From: Chromera velia
Taxonomy: Eukaryota; Sar; Chromeraceae
Assembly (NCBI GenBank): GCA_018398765.1
Contig: JAHBMJ010005783.1
Coordinates: forward strand, 18,348 to 57,682
Length of the DNA stretch: 39,335 nucleotides
Direction: 5' to 3'
Both the position numbers and the translations under genes were made by a program. The number at the start of each line of letters is the position of its first letter. Positions within the stretch are counted from its first letter, which is position 1. The notes under the pieces were generated by a model. It searched no databases. It was not told where the DNA came from and was given only the letters and a program-made list of their open reading frames with translations. Positions 10,794 through 22,030 of the stretch are shown here, piece after piece.

Positions 10794-11832
10794 ATTAAGA
10801 AGAACACAAACGGACTGAATGAATCGGGAGTGGTCCTGGAAAGGACGAGCGACTGGAAATGCTGAAAGGAGGGTGTGCAGCTTGCATGAAGGGAAGTGAG
10901 TCGCAACTGGCGGACTCTGAATGTGACGAGAGACGTGAGGCGGGCAGGCGGGTTCCGTGTCGGGCCCGGTCTTGAAGTGCCCTCACAGTAGTGCAGTCTT
11001 GATGTGTTTTGAATGCAATACAGTCTAGTATTGTAGTAGTAGTAGTAGGAGGAGGAGGAGGAGGAGTGGCAGTAGTGTGTTTTCAGGCTTCTAAGGATAA
11101 GTGATTCCGTGATCCACATTGACTCCACAATTAATAAGCAGTTTGATGCAGCTTTTTGTTTGTCTCCTACTTTGCTACATTCTAGTACATTGTGGTATTT
11201 CCACTAGCAGAGTCAGACTCGGAAGTTCAAATTCAAAATGTTCATTGCTCATACTCTGATTGAATATCTAGTTGAATCTAGAGTTGAATATCAAACAGCA
11301 GTGACCATAAAATTATCTTGATATCACGCTATCAATGATCATAATTTTTTCCATAATTAAGACTCTAGTTAAGACTAACTTCTCTGACTAAGGCCTTTGA
11401 ATATCTTTTCTAGGATCTTTTAACTTAAATTAGTTTTAATCAAGAATTAAACAAAATAACTTAGCAGCAAAATACTTAGTGAAGCATTTTACTCGATACT
11501 ACCTGAGAAAAAATTACCTAGTATAATTAAGATACAGTGGTACTAGCAGTTCGTGGTCATGGTACCTAGATCGAATGGTACACATTAATAAGGCGCGGGG
11601 CTATACTAAAGGGCGGCGCTATGGGCGAGCCCCGGCGAGGTTAATTTAATATTAAAAAACTCATATTACTCAGTATCGTTATACAATATGATATCACTAT
11701 AGCTCATATGTATCATCTGACATCATAGTTTTACACTTTTCTTTTTTTACTAGTTTTTTTAACGATTACAGATGGTTTCAAATTGATTTTGAATTTGATA
11801 AGCCTATTATGTGCTTATCCGAGCGCGGCGAG
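10794..11832. other. Convergent gap with AT-rich island 2
   Basis: Between two stops facing each other (10793 on plus, 11833 on minus). It starts with ordinary 3' flank including a TAG/GGA trinucleotide run (about 11032-11066), then from about 11140 becomes strongly AT-rich. A GC-rich block at about 11592-11641 carries a 7-bp inverted repeat (CGGGGCT with AGCCCCG) inside the island. No gene is seen. Confidence 0.7.
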
Positions 11833-14800
11833 TCACCCTTTCGACAAGCCTTTTTGCCGATTTTTTCGTGTTTCTAGCCCTTTTTTCGTGCTGTGGGCCT
11901 CAGAATGGAACGCCCCTTTCCCTTTTTTCTTTTTCTTACCCCCTCCTTGAGAGAAAGACTTGCCAACTCTGTCAGATGAAATTGGAATGCCTTTTCGTTG
12001 TTGCTTTTTCGATGAAGAACCCTCCCTTTGTTCTTCCTCTCCGTCGTCCTGCCCAGGTTCCGATCGTTTTCTTTTCCCCTTCTCTCCCTTCCCCTGTCTT
12101 CTTGAGGGAGCGTCAGGATCCGTCGAGATTCTGCGTCTGTCCGGTGGCCTCCACTCCTTCTTCCTCTGCTCTCTCCTCTCCATCTTCTTGATCTGAGCCA
12201 TCCACTGAGGCACCTCCAGGCCCGACTGTCGAAGGACGTTCACCAAAGGACGCAAAGAAGGAATGTCTGCGGCTGTGAAGAAAGTCACAGCACGACCCTT
12301 ACGCCCTGCACGCCCTGTTCGCCCAACTCTGCATGCATGCGTACAGGTATCCATCCCGACAGAATATTCTCTCTAATCAATAAATTTGCAGTTTGCCTAC
12401 ACAGAACCTGTGAGTGTACAACACATCCGCCTCTCTCACGCTGTACTGTGTAGTAGTGCAAAAAATCGGCCGTGAATTCCCCCTCCAAAAAATGCATCCT
12501 TCCTTCCAGCTTTGATGCCGAGAGACGGGAGGATTCTGAATTAATTGCATAACATCGAAAACTGAAGGGGAAAACGCAGTAGACTCAACAGAAATGGCAA
12601 CGAGACGACGATACAGATCGCACGACTTTCCCCTGGCGAACACTGCAAAGGAGTAGACGATGCACTGACAGCTGGCTGATTGCCGAGTTCCTTCCTGGCC
12701 CCTGTCACAAATTGGGCATGGACGTGAAAAGGGGAGTGTCTGTCTGTCTGTCTGTCTGTCTGTTTTCTTGTTAATGGAAAGGCGTGCGCTGTGAAGCTGT
12801 TGAAGTAAGTGGATGTGTTCGCGCGTGTGTATGCATGCACCCGTTTCTTTTCTTTCCCTCCACTTGCCTGTGGATGTACGTGGCTGCGCTCTGGGGCATA
12901 TCGTAGTTGACCACCAGCTGCACGCCCTTGAAGTCGACTCCTCTGGCCATCAGGTCCGTGCAGATGAGCACCCAGACCTGATGAGCAGCAGGGGGGCGAA
13001 GGAGGTCAGGGTACAACAAAATTGCTGCATGGGGTTTTGGAGTTGTCCAACCAATCTGACAGATCCAGAGCAGGCAGGGTGTGCGTGCACGGGTGCGGAT
13101 TGAAGCAGAAGAAAATGGGCGGGGACTTAGAAAGAGAGAGGGAGAAAGAGAGAGAGGGGGAGAGAGAGAGAGAGAGAGACGGGGTACGGGAGGTTTCTCT
13201 GCTCCCTTGTGGCTCATTCTCTTTTACAATCAATCGTTTCCCCCGAGTGATGACACACCAACAGACCTTTCCTGTTCTGAACGCTTCAACGAGAGTGTCT
13301 CTCTGAGCCCGCGTCTTTTCTGCGCTCATGACGTCAACGAAAACGCCATCATAAAGCAGCTCTGCGAACAATTCCTGCAAGCAGGGAGGGAGGCAAGAAG
13401 AAAAGTGACTCAAACCCCCGAACACACCCGCCAGACGTTACCTCACGCCTTCCAAAAATAGAAAGGGGGCTCAGAGAGACGATATGCGTCCTTCAACCGC
13501 ACCATTTCTTTCTTCTCGTAACAACAACAACAAGAAAAAAAGAAACGATGCCGAGCTCCTCTCGCCTCATCTCTCTGCACTTCTTTTTTTTTGCCACCAG
13601 CATTAGGACGAAACACAGGCGCGTGACTCAACAAACACCCTTTCCCCTCCGTACCTGTGCACGTTCCTTTGACTGTACAAAGACCAGACAGGGGGGTGCG
13701 ACCTCTCCCTGCTGCACCATCTGGCGGAATGCCATCAGTTTGCCCTCCTCTGTCGATACAAACAACAACTTCTGGTCGACGTCCAGAGAAGCCGCGTTGG
13801 CGGCACCCACCTGCACATTGGCAGAGAGGACGTAAATGGCTTCATACAAGAGTTCATTCATTGACTCACTTACTCACTCATTCAGGGACGTGCACATAGA
13901 GTCAAGCGGAGCTCCCGCAGGGGGACAGCTCCGTCTTTGCCCCCAATAAGCATTGATCGAGACAGGAAGAGCTGTGTGGACGTTTTCTCATGTCTTCCGA
14001 ATTTCGTGCGTGTTCTTTCAACTCTACCTCTGTTTACAGCTTTCCTTCGACTCTCGGCCAACAGACCGAAGAGCCGACGGACTGACCATGATCCGAAGCG
14101 GACTGGTGACGACACTCTCTGCTAGACGAATCACATTCTCGGGTAGAGTCGCAGAGAAGAAATGGAGAGCAACGGAGGGCCCAGCACATGCGGCGATGAT
14201 CTCATCGACCTGCTCCTGGAATCTGCACAGAGACACACAGGGGGGGGAACACGGATGAGAAAGGAAGAACAAAAGAGAAAAAAGGGAAGAGTAAAGACTA
14301 CACAATCGTTGCATGACTCTGACGCCACGGCCAGCTGTGAGGGTGAGTGAGGCTGCGGGAACCAAAAGCGAAAGTACTGTCGAGATCGAGGGTCGAGCCA
14401 GTCCGCCTCATTTTTCTTTCTCCTGCTTTTTCTCTGGTCACTTTGCCTCGCGAGTAATTTTCGTCTTGGGTTTTCTTTTCACATCCATGCCACACACCGC
14501 GTTGAATAAATTCGTTTTCATTCTTTCTGCCGTCCTCTGACAAACAGACCCACCCCAAATCTAGGAGCTTGTCCGCCTCGTCTAAGACCAGATGCCGACA
14601 GGCCTTCAACGAGACCCCCCCCTCTCTCAGCTTCTGCACCAGCTTGAGAGGCGTGGAGACCCCAAAGTCGAGTCGGGTCTTCTGGAGGGCCGCTGAGGAG
14701 GTTGCGGAGCTGCCCTCCAGGGCCTTGTCAAGCATCCGGCCCTTGAACTTCTTTCCCATCGACAGACGCTCAAACTCCCGAAGGGTCTGGACGGCAAGCT

Positions 14801-15686
14801 CACGGGTGGGACACACAACCAGCGCCCTGCAGAAGTCTTTGCCAGGGCCCTGCAGAGACAGCAGGCCAACAGACACACGGTGCATGCGTTAAAAAAAAGA
14901 AAAAAAAAACAATTGCCAGGGCCCTGCAGAGACAGGCCAACAGACAAACAGAGAGACGGTGTCGACACAGAGACAGTTGGCAGGGAAGTGAAGAAAAGTC
15001 TTTGACTAGGAAGCGGAGCTAGAGAGAAACAGGAAGAACGAATATCTTGAAGAGAGTCAAACCTTCTGACCGACCTTGAGTGCCGTCAGGATGGGCAGCA
15101 AGAAGGCCACCGTCTTGCCGCTCCCTGTGGGTGCAGACGCCAAGACGCTGTGTCCCTTGAGGATCGCGGGCACTGCCTGCATCTGCACTGCCGTCGGGTT
15201 GCTGTACTTGCACGTCGTGCGGAGGTTCTCCACCAGCCACGAGGGCACCCCGAGAGACGGCAAGTCATCGAAAGTCTCGAAAGGCCCAGGCGTCTCCGCG
15301 AGGCCTGTCCCACCTGTGACCTTGATGCCGTGCCGACGACGAAGCACTTGAGCCTCTTCGACGCTCATCTCTTTCTTCGCCCTGCCTCCAGTGTCAGCCT
15401 CACTCTTTGCCACTCCCACTCCAGTTTTCCCCTTCTTGCCCCCCCCACTCCCTGAAGGCCCCTTGCCTGCCTGAGATGTCGAAGAAGAGGAGACAGCACC
15501 GATGCCTCCATTACTGTTGCCCACTCCGAAAAAGTCAAGGTCCTCATTGTCTAATCCAGCTGCAGTCAGAGGCGACGAAGCATCGTCCCTCTCTGCTGCC
15601 TCAACGGTCGGCTTCCGGCTGCTTGCGCGGTCTTTGCCTCCGCGGTCGAACTTCGCGCCCGCTCGCAACACACTGAAGATGTCCAT
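11833..15686 (-). CDS. DDX52: DEAD-box RNA helicase, DDX52/Rok1 type
   Basis: An ATP-dependent RNA helicase which, by family knowledge, acts in the nucleolus on early 18S rRNA processing. Seven exons: 15686-15063, 14849-14554, 14222-14087, 13810-13655, 13374-13267, 12977-12868 and 12328-11833, about 641 residues. Exon 1 may instead end at 15075. The start [14 protein letters not shown] resembles DDX52 N-termini. Helicase motifs appear in order: Q motif [10 protein letters not shown] (about 164-173), motif I APTGSGKT (185-192), Ia [39 protein letters not shown], and [12 protein letters not shown] across the last junction. FVQSxERAxELF and [15 protein letters not shown] are close to the DDX52 family. 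The C-terminal tail is Lys/Arg-rich ([13 protein letters not shown]), as in nucleolar proteins. The last intron is GC-AG. The gene is divergent from the BMT5-like gene. Confidence 0.95.
12329..12867 (-). other. GC-AG intron of the helicase gene
   Basis: The exon ending at 12868 is followed by GCAAGT, not GT. Joining CAG|GCAAGT to the acceptor TGCATGCAG at 12329 gives ...YIHR then VGRTGRAG, the intact helicase motif VI. The nearby GT (in AAGTGG, 12863-12862) would break this frame. CAG|GCAAGT is the textbook form of the rare GC-AG intron class. Confidence 0.85.
12739..12762. repeat. TCTG tetranucleotide run
   Basis: Six copies of TCTG on the plus strand, inside the GC-AG intron of the helicase gene. 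Confidence 0.9.
14839..14960. repeat. Duplicated 3' splice site of helicase exon 2
   Basis: About 40 bases (TTGCCAGGGCCCTGCAGAGA and the following CAGGCCAACAGACA) occur at 14839-14878 and again from 14912, separated by a poly-A-rich linker. On the minus strand each copy carries CTGCAG|GGCCCTGGC. The copy at 14849 gives the correct frame ([12 protein letters not shown]). The upstream copy at 14923 would add 74 bases and shift the frame. Confidence 0.85.
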
Positions 15687-15890
15687 GCCCGGCCTTCGCT
15701 CTGTCTGTCAGCCAGGGAAGAGAAGTTTGAACTCTAATTGATCTCTGGACTTGACTGTGCTCTCACGACACCGCCTTAGGAAAATGCTGGCTGCGGAGTT
15801 ACTATGTGCAAAGTCAAGTCAGAAATAGCCTGCAAGCTTTTCGGTCTCGTGGGCTGTCTTCGTCTCATGCACTGTTCGAACTCTCCGCAT

Positions 15891-15916
15891 GCGCATACCC
15901 TGGACATTAATTTGTG
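15891..15916 (+). repeat. Left terminal inverted repeat
   Basis: 26 bases, perfect inverted match to 17243-17268. The inner side continues into an AT-rich stretch (15917-16000). Confidence 0.85.
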
Positions 15917-16008
15917 TGCATTTTTATAAAAAATAAATTATAGATGCATTCAACTTTAAAGAAATCTAGTCCTGAAGAAAATTTACTTTTCAAATCATTT
16001 ACTGTCAT

Positions 16009-16918
16009 TTAACATTGACATGAAACTTTTCTTTCCTTGCAATTTGTGACACAAAGTCTGATTTCTCTGTTCTCTCCCTGGGTGCACCGCTCATCTCCAA
16101 AGCAAGGGGGGTGTGCGGGGTTTGCACGACAGATTTCACACTGCGTGACAGGGCGATGAGCCGGCCTGGAAGGTTCAGTCTCAGCGGAAGGAAGCATTCT
16201 GTTGCATCTCCGGACTCCCCCGCAGACTCTAAGGGGGCCTTCGCATTTAAAACACAAGGCTTTTACGTGCAACCATAAGAGTTTCAGCTCTCCCATCCAC
16301 ACACCTTGCTCATCTATCAAGAGATCCCTCCATTCAGGACCCCAGACTCGAAGAAGGGTTTCCACTGTGTGTAGTTCTGTCTCCCCGCTGTGAAACTTGC
16401 TGAAAAAAGATCCTTTCACTGGCGTATGCTTTAACTGAGGCCGTGCCTTGGTCACTATTCCCTCACCCCAGAGAGCAGCTGTCAATCCAAGTGCCCAATC
16501 CGTTTCTGCCTTCAACCCTGCTTCCTCTGTCTTAACAACATCCACCACATAGAGACGGACTGTCTCTCTCTTCATGCATTTTACCCAATCTGTCCCCCAT
16601 TCTGCAGAGAAATGAAATTTAAAATTGTGTCGGCCGGGAATCCCCCACACGGCGATGCTCAGCAATCGTGTAAGCCCTCTTCTCCCCATCTCGGGGGCCC
16701 GCTTTCTGCAACCCTGCCCACACTCTGAAAGTCCCCTCGTCAGTGGTGCCTGTAATGACATACGGCACAAAGTCTCCCGCTTTCACTTTCCTACAAGCAA
16801 ACTTCTCATTTCTCTCTTCTAACACTTGCACAAGAAGTGCTCTGTCTATCCACACAGCCTCTGCTTCCTTTTGAATCGACCTCCAGATCTCAATTAACAA
16901 AGGAGGAAGTGTGCACAT
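16009..16918 (-). pseudogene. Frameshifted cysteine-rich ORF inside the inverted-repeat element
   Basis: Two overlapping frames on the minus strand, 16918-16619 and 16770-16009, look like one protein of about 290 residues split by a +1 change near 16700. The upstream frame is protein-like up to about EGTFRVWAGLQKAG and the downstream one from about RHNFKFHFSAEWGTDW. The C-terminal third has cysteine pairs CFKC, CEIC and further Cys/His that could form zinc knuckles or ribbons. I recognise no family. The intronless structure and its place between terminal inverted repeats suggest an element-encoded protein. A true intron or programmed shift cannot be excluded. Confidence 0.5.
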
Positions 16919-17242
16919 TGTTGCTTATAGGCAGCGAAGCCGCAATCCCCCCTGCCCAGCTTCAGGGCGGCCGCAAAAGAAAAAAATTGGCTCCTTTAGG
17001 GCTCTAAAGCTCGGGATCTGCCGGATAAGTCTTCCAGATAGGGGTTTGGACTTTCATTTTTCTTCTTGACCTCTCTCACTGACAGTAGAGATCATAACAG
17101 GAGCGTGAAAAAAAGACTTCAGTGGAGACGGCATATAATGATCAGATGTATGCATGCAATCTTCATCGCATGCATGTTGCATCTGTATCGGTAGACGGGC
17201 ATCAATACGCGGCGCTCCGGCGGCGTGGCCCAGAAAAGGGCC

Positions 17243-17268
17243 CACAAATTAATGTCCAGGGTATGCGC
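17243..17268 (-). repeat. Right terminal inverted repeat
   Basis: 26 bases, perfect inverted match to 15891-15916. The inner side is GC-rich, so the two ends differ beyond the repeat itself. Confidence 0.85.
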
Positions 17269-17741
17269 GCAATATAATCGGCTGGGGGCACGTGTGGCCG
17301 CGCGCGGGCTCATGCATGCATGCAGTTAATTGCGGCGCCGGGCCGGCCTGCCATGGCGGGCAGAAGCTATTTCGAGCCCGTCTATTAATTCGACCAGTCA
17401 AAAACTTCTGACCTTTTTTTTGGTCAAAGAGCAGTGGTCAACTGACAGTCACGTCCTGTGAGCCCTAGCTACGAGTCCCCGAGTGCATCTGAGCCTACAT
17501 GCACATGCACCGAACGAATATATACCCACACATCGAAACCACGGTCGCGTGTGTGTTTCATAGAAACCTGCTGAGATTTTCAATCGCCCGCGAACTCTAA
17601 GACGATCTAGCTGTCTCCGTGTGATCTTGCTGCCCTGTGTGGTGCAGCAGAGAGGTGCGCATCAACCAGCCTCACAGGTGTGGGGGTAAAACAAGACGTG
17701 GAAGGCCAGCGCCGAATAGCCTTGAAGCAGTTTTCTTCACC
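17269..17741. other. 5' flank of the BMT5-like gene
   Basis: Non-coding. It holds overlapping TGCATGCA octamers at 17313-17324, GC-rich palindromic stretches (CGCGCGGGC, GCCGGGCCGGC) and a TATA-like ATATATAC about 220 bases before the ATG. Any of these could be promoter elements; none is proven. Confidence 0.4.
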
Positions 17742-20153
17742 ATGGGGAAGGCAAAGAAGAAGAGTGGGTTGAAGAGCCTGTTCGGGAAATTCGAGAAGCA
17801 GAGGAAGGTCATAGAAAAGCACAAAGCGAAGGAACAGAGACTGCAGGAGAAGGCAGCTGGGGTGCCTTCCTCCTCTGTTCCAGCTTCGTCGAGTGCTGCC
17901 GCCTCAGCCAAGCAGAAGCAGAACAGAGGCCCCAGTCTGAAGGGGGCCTATTCGGAGGGGCAGAGGATTCTTCTTGTGGGGGAAGGCAACTTCTCCTTCG
18001 CACACGCCCTCTGTGAGAAGTTTGGGGGCAACGGGGGAGGCATCACAGCAACGGTCAGTCAGACATGCAATTGCACACTGACGTTGGCACAAAGTCATGC
18101 CTTGCAATGACGGTCTTTCTGTGCACACTTAAACTCTTTTCGATTAAGTATATTAATATATCTCAAAATTGGAGGATCCAGGCGCATGCAGTGCATGGGC
18201 AGGAGGAATCAGGAGATTTATTTCCTTCCTTTGCCTTCCTTCTTTGTTCCTTTCTTCATCCTCTCTGACAGGCATACGACGACGGCGAGACTGTTTTGAG
18301 TAAATACCCGGACGCGAAGGAGCACCTGGGAGCAGTGAGGGAGGCGGGGGGGGATGTTCGGTTTTCTGTTGACGGCACCCGGCTGGGGGAGACTCTAGGG
18401 GCCCTCTCGGGGCGGTTGAAGAGAAAGAAGAAGAAGAACAAGGACAAGGAGAAGGGAGGGGGTGACGGAGAGGAGGAGGGCGGGGAGGGGGGATTTGATG
18501 TGATCGCCTTCCATTTCCCTCACGTCAGTCAGTGAGTCAGTGAGAGAGAGAGCAGGACCACCACTTTGCTTTGGCGACAAAAATTTACGGCTGGGTGCAT
18601 ACGTGAACGAATGTATAGTGAATGAATGAATGAATCTGTGAAGATGGACGCATCGGTGGATCTTTCTTCGGATTTGCTTCGGTATTCAATGTGGTTGCCA
18701 TCTTCCTGCCTTCACAGCCATTGGTGGGTTTCGTTTCTGTGCATTGACGCAATTTGTTGTTTTGTTCTGCTTTCTCCAATGAGCACATCGAGGGAAGCAG
18801 GTCGGGCTTGGCATCAAGGACCAAGACGAGAACGTGAGGGCAAACCAAAAACTCCTCGGAGGCTTTTTTCGGTCAGTCGGGAGGTGGGGAGGGAAGGATG
18901 GGGGGGGAGGGGGAAGAAGACATGAGCACAGAAGACCTGCATCTAAACGGAGGAGCACGGCTCTCTCTGGTGGTACAAACGCATAAACCTGTACAGATAC
19001 ATGACAATGCACACATATGTGCACATTCCCGACGGCTGCCTTGATGAATCTGCAGAAGCTGTATGGACGTTCTCGGATCACAAGGGGAGGTGCATGTAAC
19101 TGTGAAGACAGGAAAGCCCTACGATCTCTGGAAAGTCTGTGCAGGTGTGTGTGTGCATCTATCTTTTCTGTTTTTCGGATTGCGCGTTGGGTTACGCAGA
19201 ATAGAAATGACTTTTAAAGACACAACTGGCCGACTTTCCTTTCTCCTTATTTGGTGTACCTCACAAACAAGACAAACTTTTTTCTCTTAATTTTACTGGA
19301 AGAAATGATCAATCAATCGGCCTGGCTCGTGTCTGCATCTCGTGAAGTTGCTCAAGCGGGTAGACTGATCGATCCATCATGCGAACGGTCAAGCTTGACG
19401 ATGACAGATAGGGAGCGTTGGCTGTGCATGGATTGATGCTTGTGCGTCTGCAGTCGCAAAGGAAGCCACAGAAGGAGAGCTGGAGCTGAAGACCGCCTTC
19501 CACTTCGACCCCTCAGACTTCCCTCCATATGAACACAGGTGGGCGGGGGGGGTGTTGATTGTTTTGCATCGAAGCATGCACAGGCCTCTCTCTGCCGCTA
19601 TTCTTCCTTCCGCTTACTCTGGTCCAGGTACTCTTACCTGCTGTCTCTTGACACAGCTAGGTGCATGGAGGGAGCATATTCGACTTTTCCTTCTCTTTTG
19701 CTCCCTCTTCCCGACTGAGTTTCCTGTGTCTGTCTGCTTGCTGACAAAGATCAAGAGAACTCCAGAAAGTCAACAAAGCTTCAGCGGGTGCATGCGCAGA
19801 AAGCAGGGGAGCGAACGAGCGATTAGTCAGTCACTGTATACAGTCTGCTTTTTGCTGTCTTTTTCTTAATTCCTTTCTTCTGTGTGCCAGCGTCAACATT
19901 GCTTTTCGTTGTCGTTCTCTTAATTTTTTGCTGCTCTGTGACCAACCAAATGCTTCCTTCCAGGAGGACTCTGGGTTTCCAAGAGGGATTCAGCAAGGAG
20001 GGAAACGAGGAAATCTCCGGAAGGGGCAAGCAGGGGGGGGCAGGGGCTCCCCGCACCTACTGTTGGCGTCGGAAAGGTGCGAAGGCATCGAGTGCAAAGA
20101 GACAGTTGCGGAAGGGAGGGACGGACGGAGACGACGATGACCTCCTTGACTGA
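17742..20153 (+). CDS. BMT5-like 25S rRNA (uridine-N3) methyltransferase
   Basis: A Rossmann-fold SAM-dependent methyltransferase of the DUF2431/BMT5 family, which in yeast methylates a uridine of 25S rRNA in the nucleolus. Exons 17742-18053, 18272-18523, 18801-18871, 19056-19144, 19454-19538 and 19964-20153 join in frame to 332 residues. The lysine-rich N-terminus (MGKAKKKSGLKSLFGKFEKQ) fits nucleolar import. The SAM-binding loop is RILLVGEGNFSF at about 75-86. AYDDGETVLSKYPDAKEHL and FDVIAFHFPHVGLGIKD match the family's next blocks, then FFRSCMDVLGSQGEVHVTVK and YDLW, and the end block YEHRRTLGF. A Lys/Glu/Gly-rich insert (KRKKKKNKDKEKGGG) sits between the SAM domain strands. The acidic tail DDDDLLD follows a basic stretch. 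The gene is divergent from the DDX52-like gene, which serves the same process. Confidence 0.9.
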
Positions 20154-21780
20154 AAAACAGAGAGGCCGATTTAATTGCAGTGTCGTGAATGGTGGTGCGA
20201 CTGGTGCTGCGAATAAGTCACGCAAACGGATACTCAGAGCTTTGGACTCAGGCTCTCTGCAGCAACTACGTTTCGCTTGGCCGTATAACTAGCTTTTTAA
20301 TTGAAATTGTCATTGTTTTGCTAGTTATTTCGCTTCTTGATTCCGACTCAATTTCCGAGTCATATTCAAGCACTGACCAAGGTAGAGACAGATTACTAGA
20401 CAGATTACCTGAGTATTACACACAGAGCTACAAGGCCTCAGAAGTGATAGAAAATAAAGTTTGTCGTTGCATTGATTTTTTAATCTTTTTTGATTGAAGT
20501 TCATAATTGAACTGCCAGTGCTTGCGATTCAAGTTTAAAGTCAAATTCTACAACACTTTGCCCTTACTAAAACCTAGACTACTGACAGATCGAATTAAAA
20601 AAAAAAAAAGAAATTTTATACCGTACAGCCTATATAGCACGCAGGCTATAACGCACAGATTGTATCTAAAATATCTAGTAAAATATACTTTGGAATTTAA
20701 GCATTCTCTCGATTGTTACAACTTGCAAGACTAGTCAATATTCATCTAAGCCATTTTCTATGTCATTGTTTTCACACTGGCATATAGTAGTAAGGAAATC
20801 AAACAATTAAATGAATGAAAGCATATATAAAAATCATTAAAGTTTCTATATAAAATTTTTTATACTCTTAACATTGTATGCTGGCAAAGTGACAGCCAAA
20901 CTTTTTTAAAGAGATCGATGGTCTACTTTGGAATAGTCGTATAGAGCCTCAGGCTTTGTAGTTTAGAGCCGATCACTATGCTGATTTAAGCCTAGGCTTC
21001 AGCAGGCCGTCCCAGCTAGCATCCTATAGTAGAGCAGCCGGAGCTTACCAGTGCGCTACGGGATGCTTTTAAACCCGCATCACATATCTGGCTTTCACGC
21101 AACTAATACGGTTGACAAGAGACTAAAAAAGCAAAGTGCTGCCAGTAGCCTGACTGCCCTGGCCAGCCTCGGGGCTCTGCTGGTATTTTCTCAGATGGAT
21201 TTGGACGCACTGCCATCTTGCCACCAAGATCAAAAACCCTTCCCGCCGTTTCTTTTGTACATCATTCTTTGCCCCCGTGGATCTCGGTCATCCGCTAACT
21301 ATGTTGAGTCAACGTATACGCCAGTCACCATTGACAACAAAATGTACTTACTGCATGTCCACTATTCTCTGCCGGCAGCTATCTCTGTTGGACGGCTCAA
21401 AAGAAACCAACACAACCAGTGCCGTGAGAAAAGTGCAAAACTGGAAGAAGACAACAAATTCTTATATGCGAGTTTTAGTGGGGGTGCACAGCGAACTCTT
21501 TTTTTCCTCTCCTGCAAACGGGACTTCAAACAGTGCCTTCAGCCAGGACTCCTGAAAGAGAAACAAAGACGTTGCGAGTCCTGCTGATCCTTCCGCACTG
21601 CTTTCTTTCAAGGGGCCTGTTTGTCCTTTTCAAGCTCTCTCTCCTGCTTGCTTGCCCCTCTCCTCTCCTCTCACACATCTCCAGAACCCTCCTTGAACAT
21701 ACTGCAAGGGAAGGGGACAGACGCAGAAGAGAGAAAAAGATAGTCAGACAGACAAATGTATACATATATATAGACACACT

Positions 21781-21822
<42 letters not shown>

Positions 21823-21918
21823 AAGAAAGAGAGAGAGAAAGAGAGAGAGAAAAGAGAGAGAGAGGGTAAGAGAGAGAGAAGAGATAGAGATAGATAGATA
21901 AATAGACACACACACATG

Positions 21919-21949
<31 letters not shown>

Positions 21950-22030
21950 ACACGATGACAATGTATCTGTCTCGCCGCACACCCTCCCCTAGTCCCTTTT
22001 CGCAGAACCCCTTCCAAGGGAACAGACACC
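20154..22030. other. Convergent gap with AT-rich island 3 and a doubtful ORF
   Basis: Between the stop of the methyltransferase (+) and the last visible stop of the acidic-protein gene (-). About 20290-21040 is AT-rich and gene-free. Around 21051-21587 the DNA is richer in GC and two plus-strand frames are open. One (21277-21555) includes KCTYCMSTILCRQ, a cysteine pattern that could be a remnant of a mobile-element protein. Neither frame is convincing. The rest is flank and microsatellite. Confidence 0.45.
21776..21954. repeat. CA and GA microsatellite block
   Basis: Runs of CA, GA and GATA on the plus strand, just downstream of the acidic-protein gene. The long serine/leucine/cysteine frames over it are repeat artefacts. 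Confidence 0.9.

Larger units (their letters stand above)
15891..17268. mobile_element. Putative DNA transposon with 26-bp terminal inverted repeats
   Basis: Bases 15891-15916 are the exact reverse complement of 17243-17268; both begin, read inward, GCGCATACCCTGGACATTAA. The 1378-bp interval holds one cysteine-rich ORF on the minus strand and nothing else gene-like. A clear target-site duplication is not visible: the flanks are CCGCAT on the left and GCAATA on the right. If the true end is at TACCCTGG, TGCGCA/TGCGCG would be a near-match. It sits in the shared 5' region of the helicase and methyltransferase genes. No transposase signature is recognised, so it could be a non-autonomous element with captured or decayed sequence. 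Confidence 0.65.

Noticed and set aside
20995-21070. tRNA-like segment on the minus strand (A-box-like TAGCGCACTGG)
   Set aside because: Position 15 is not a purine, the D-stem does not pair and there is no B box; no cloverleaf can be drawn.
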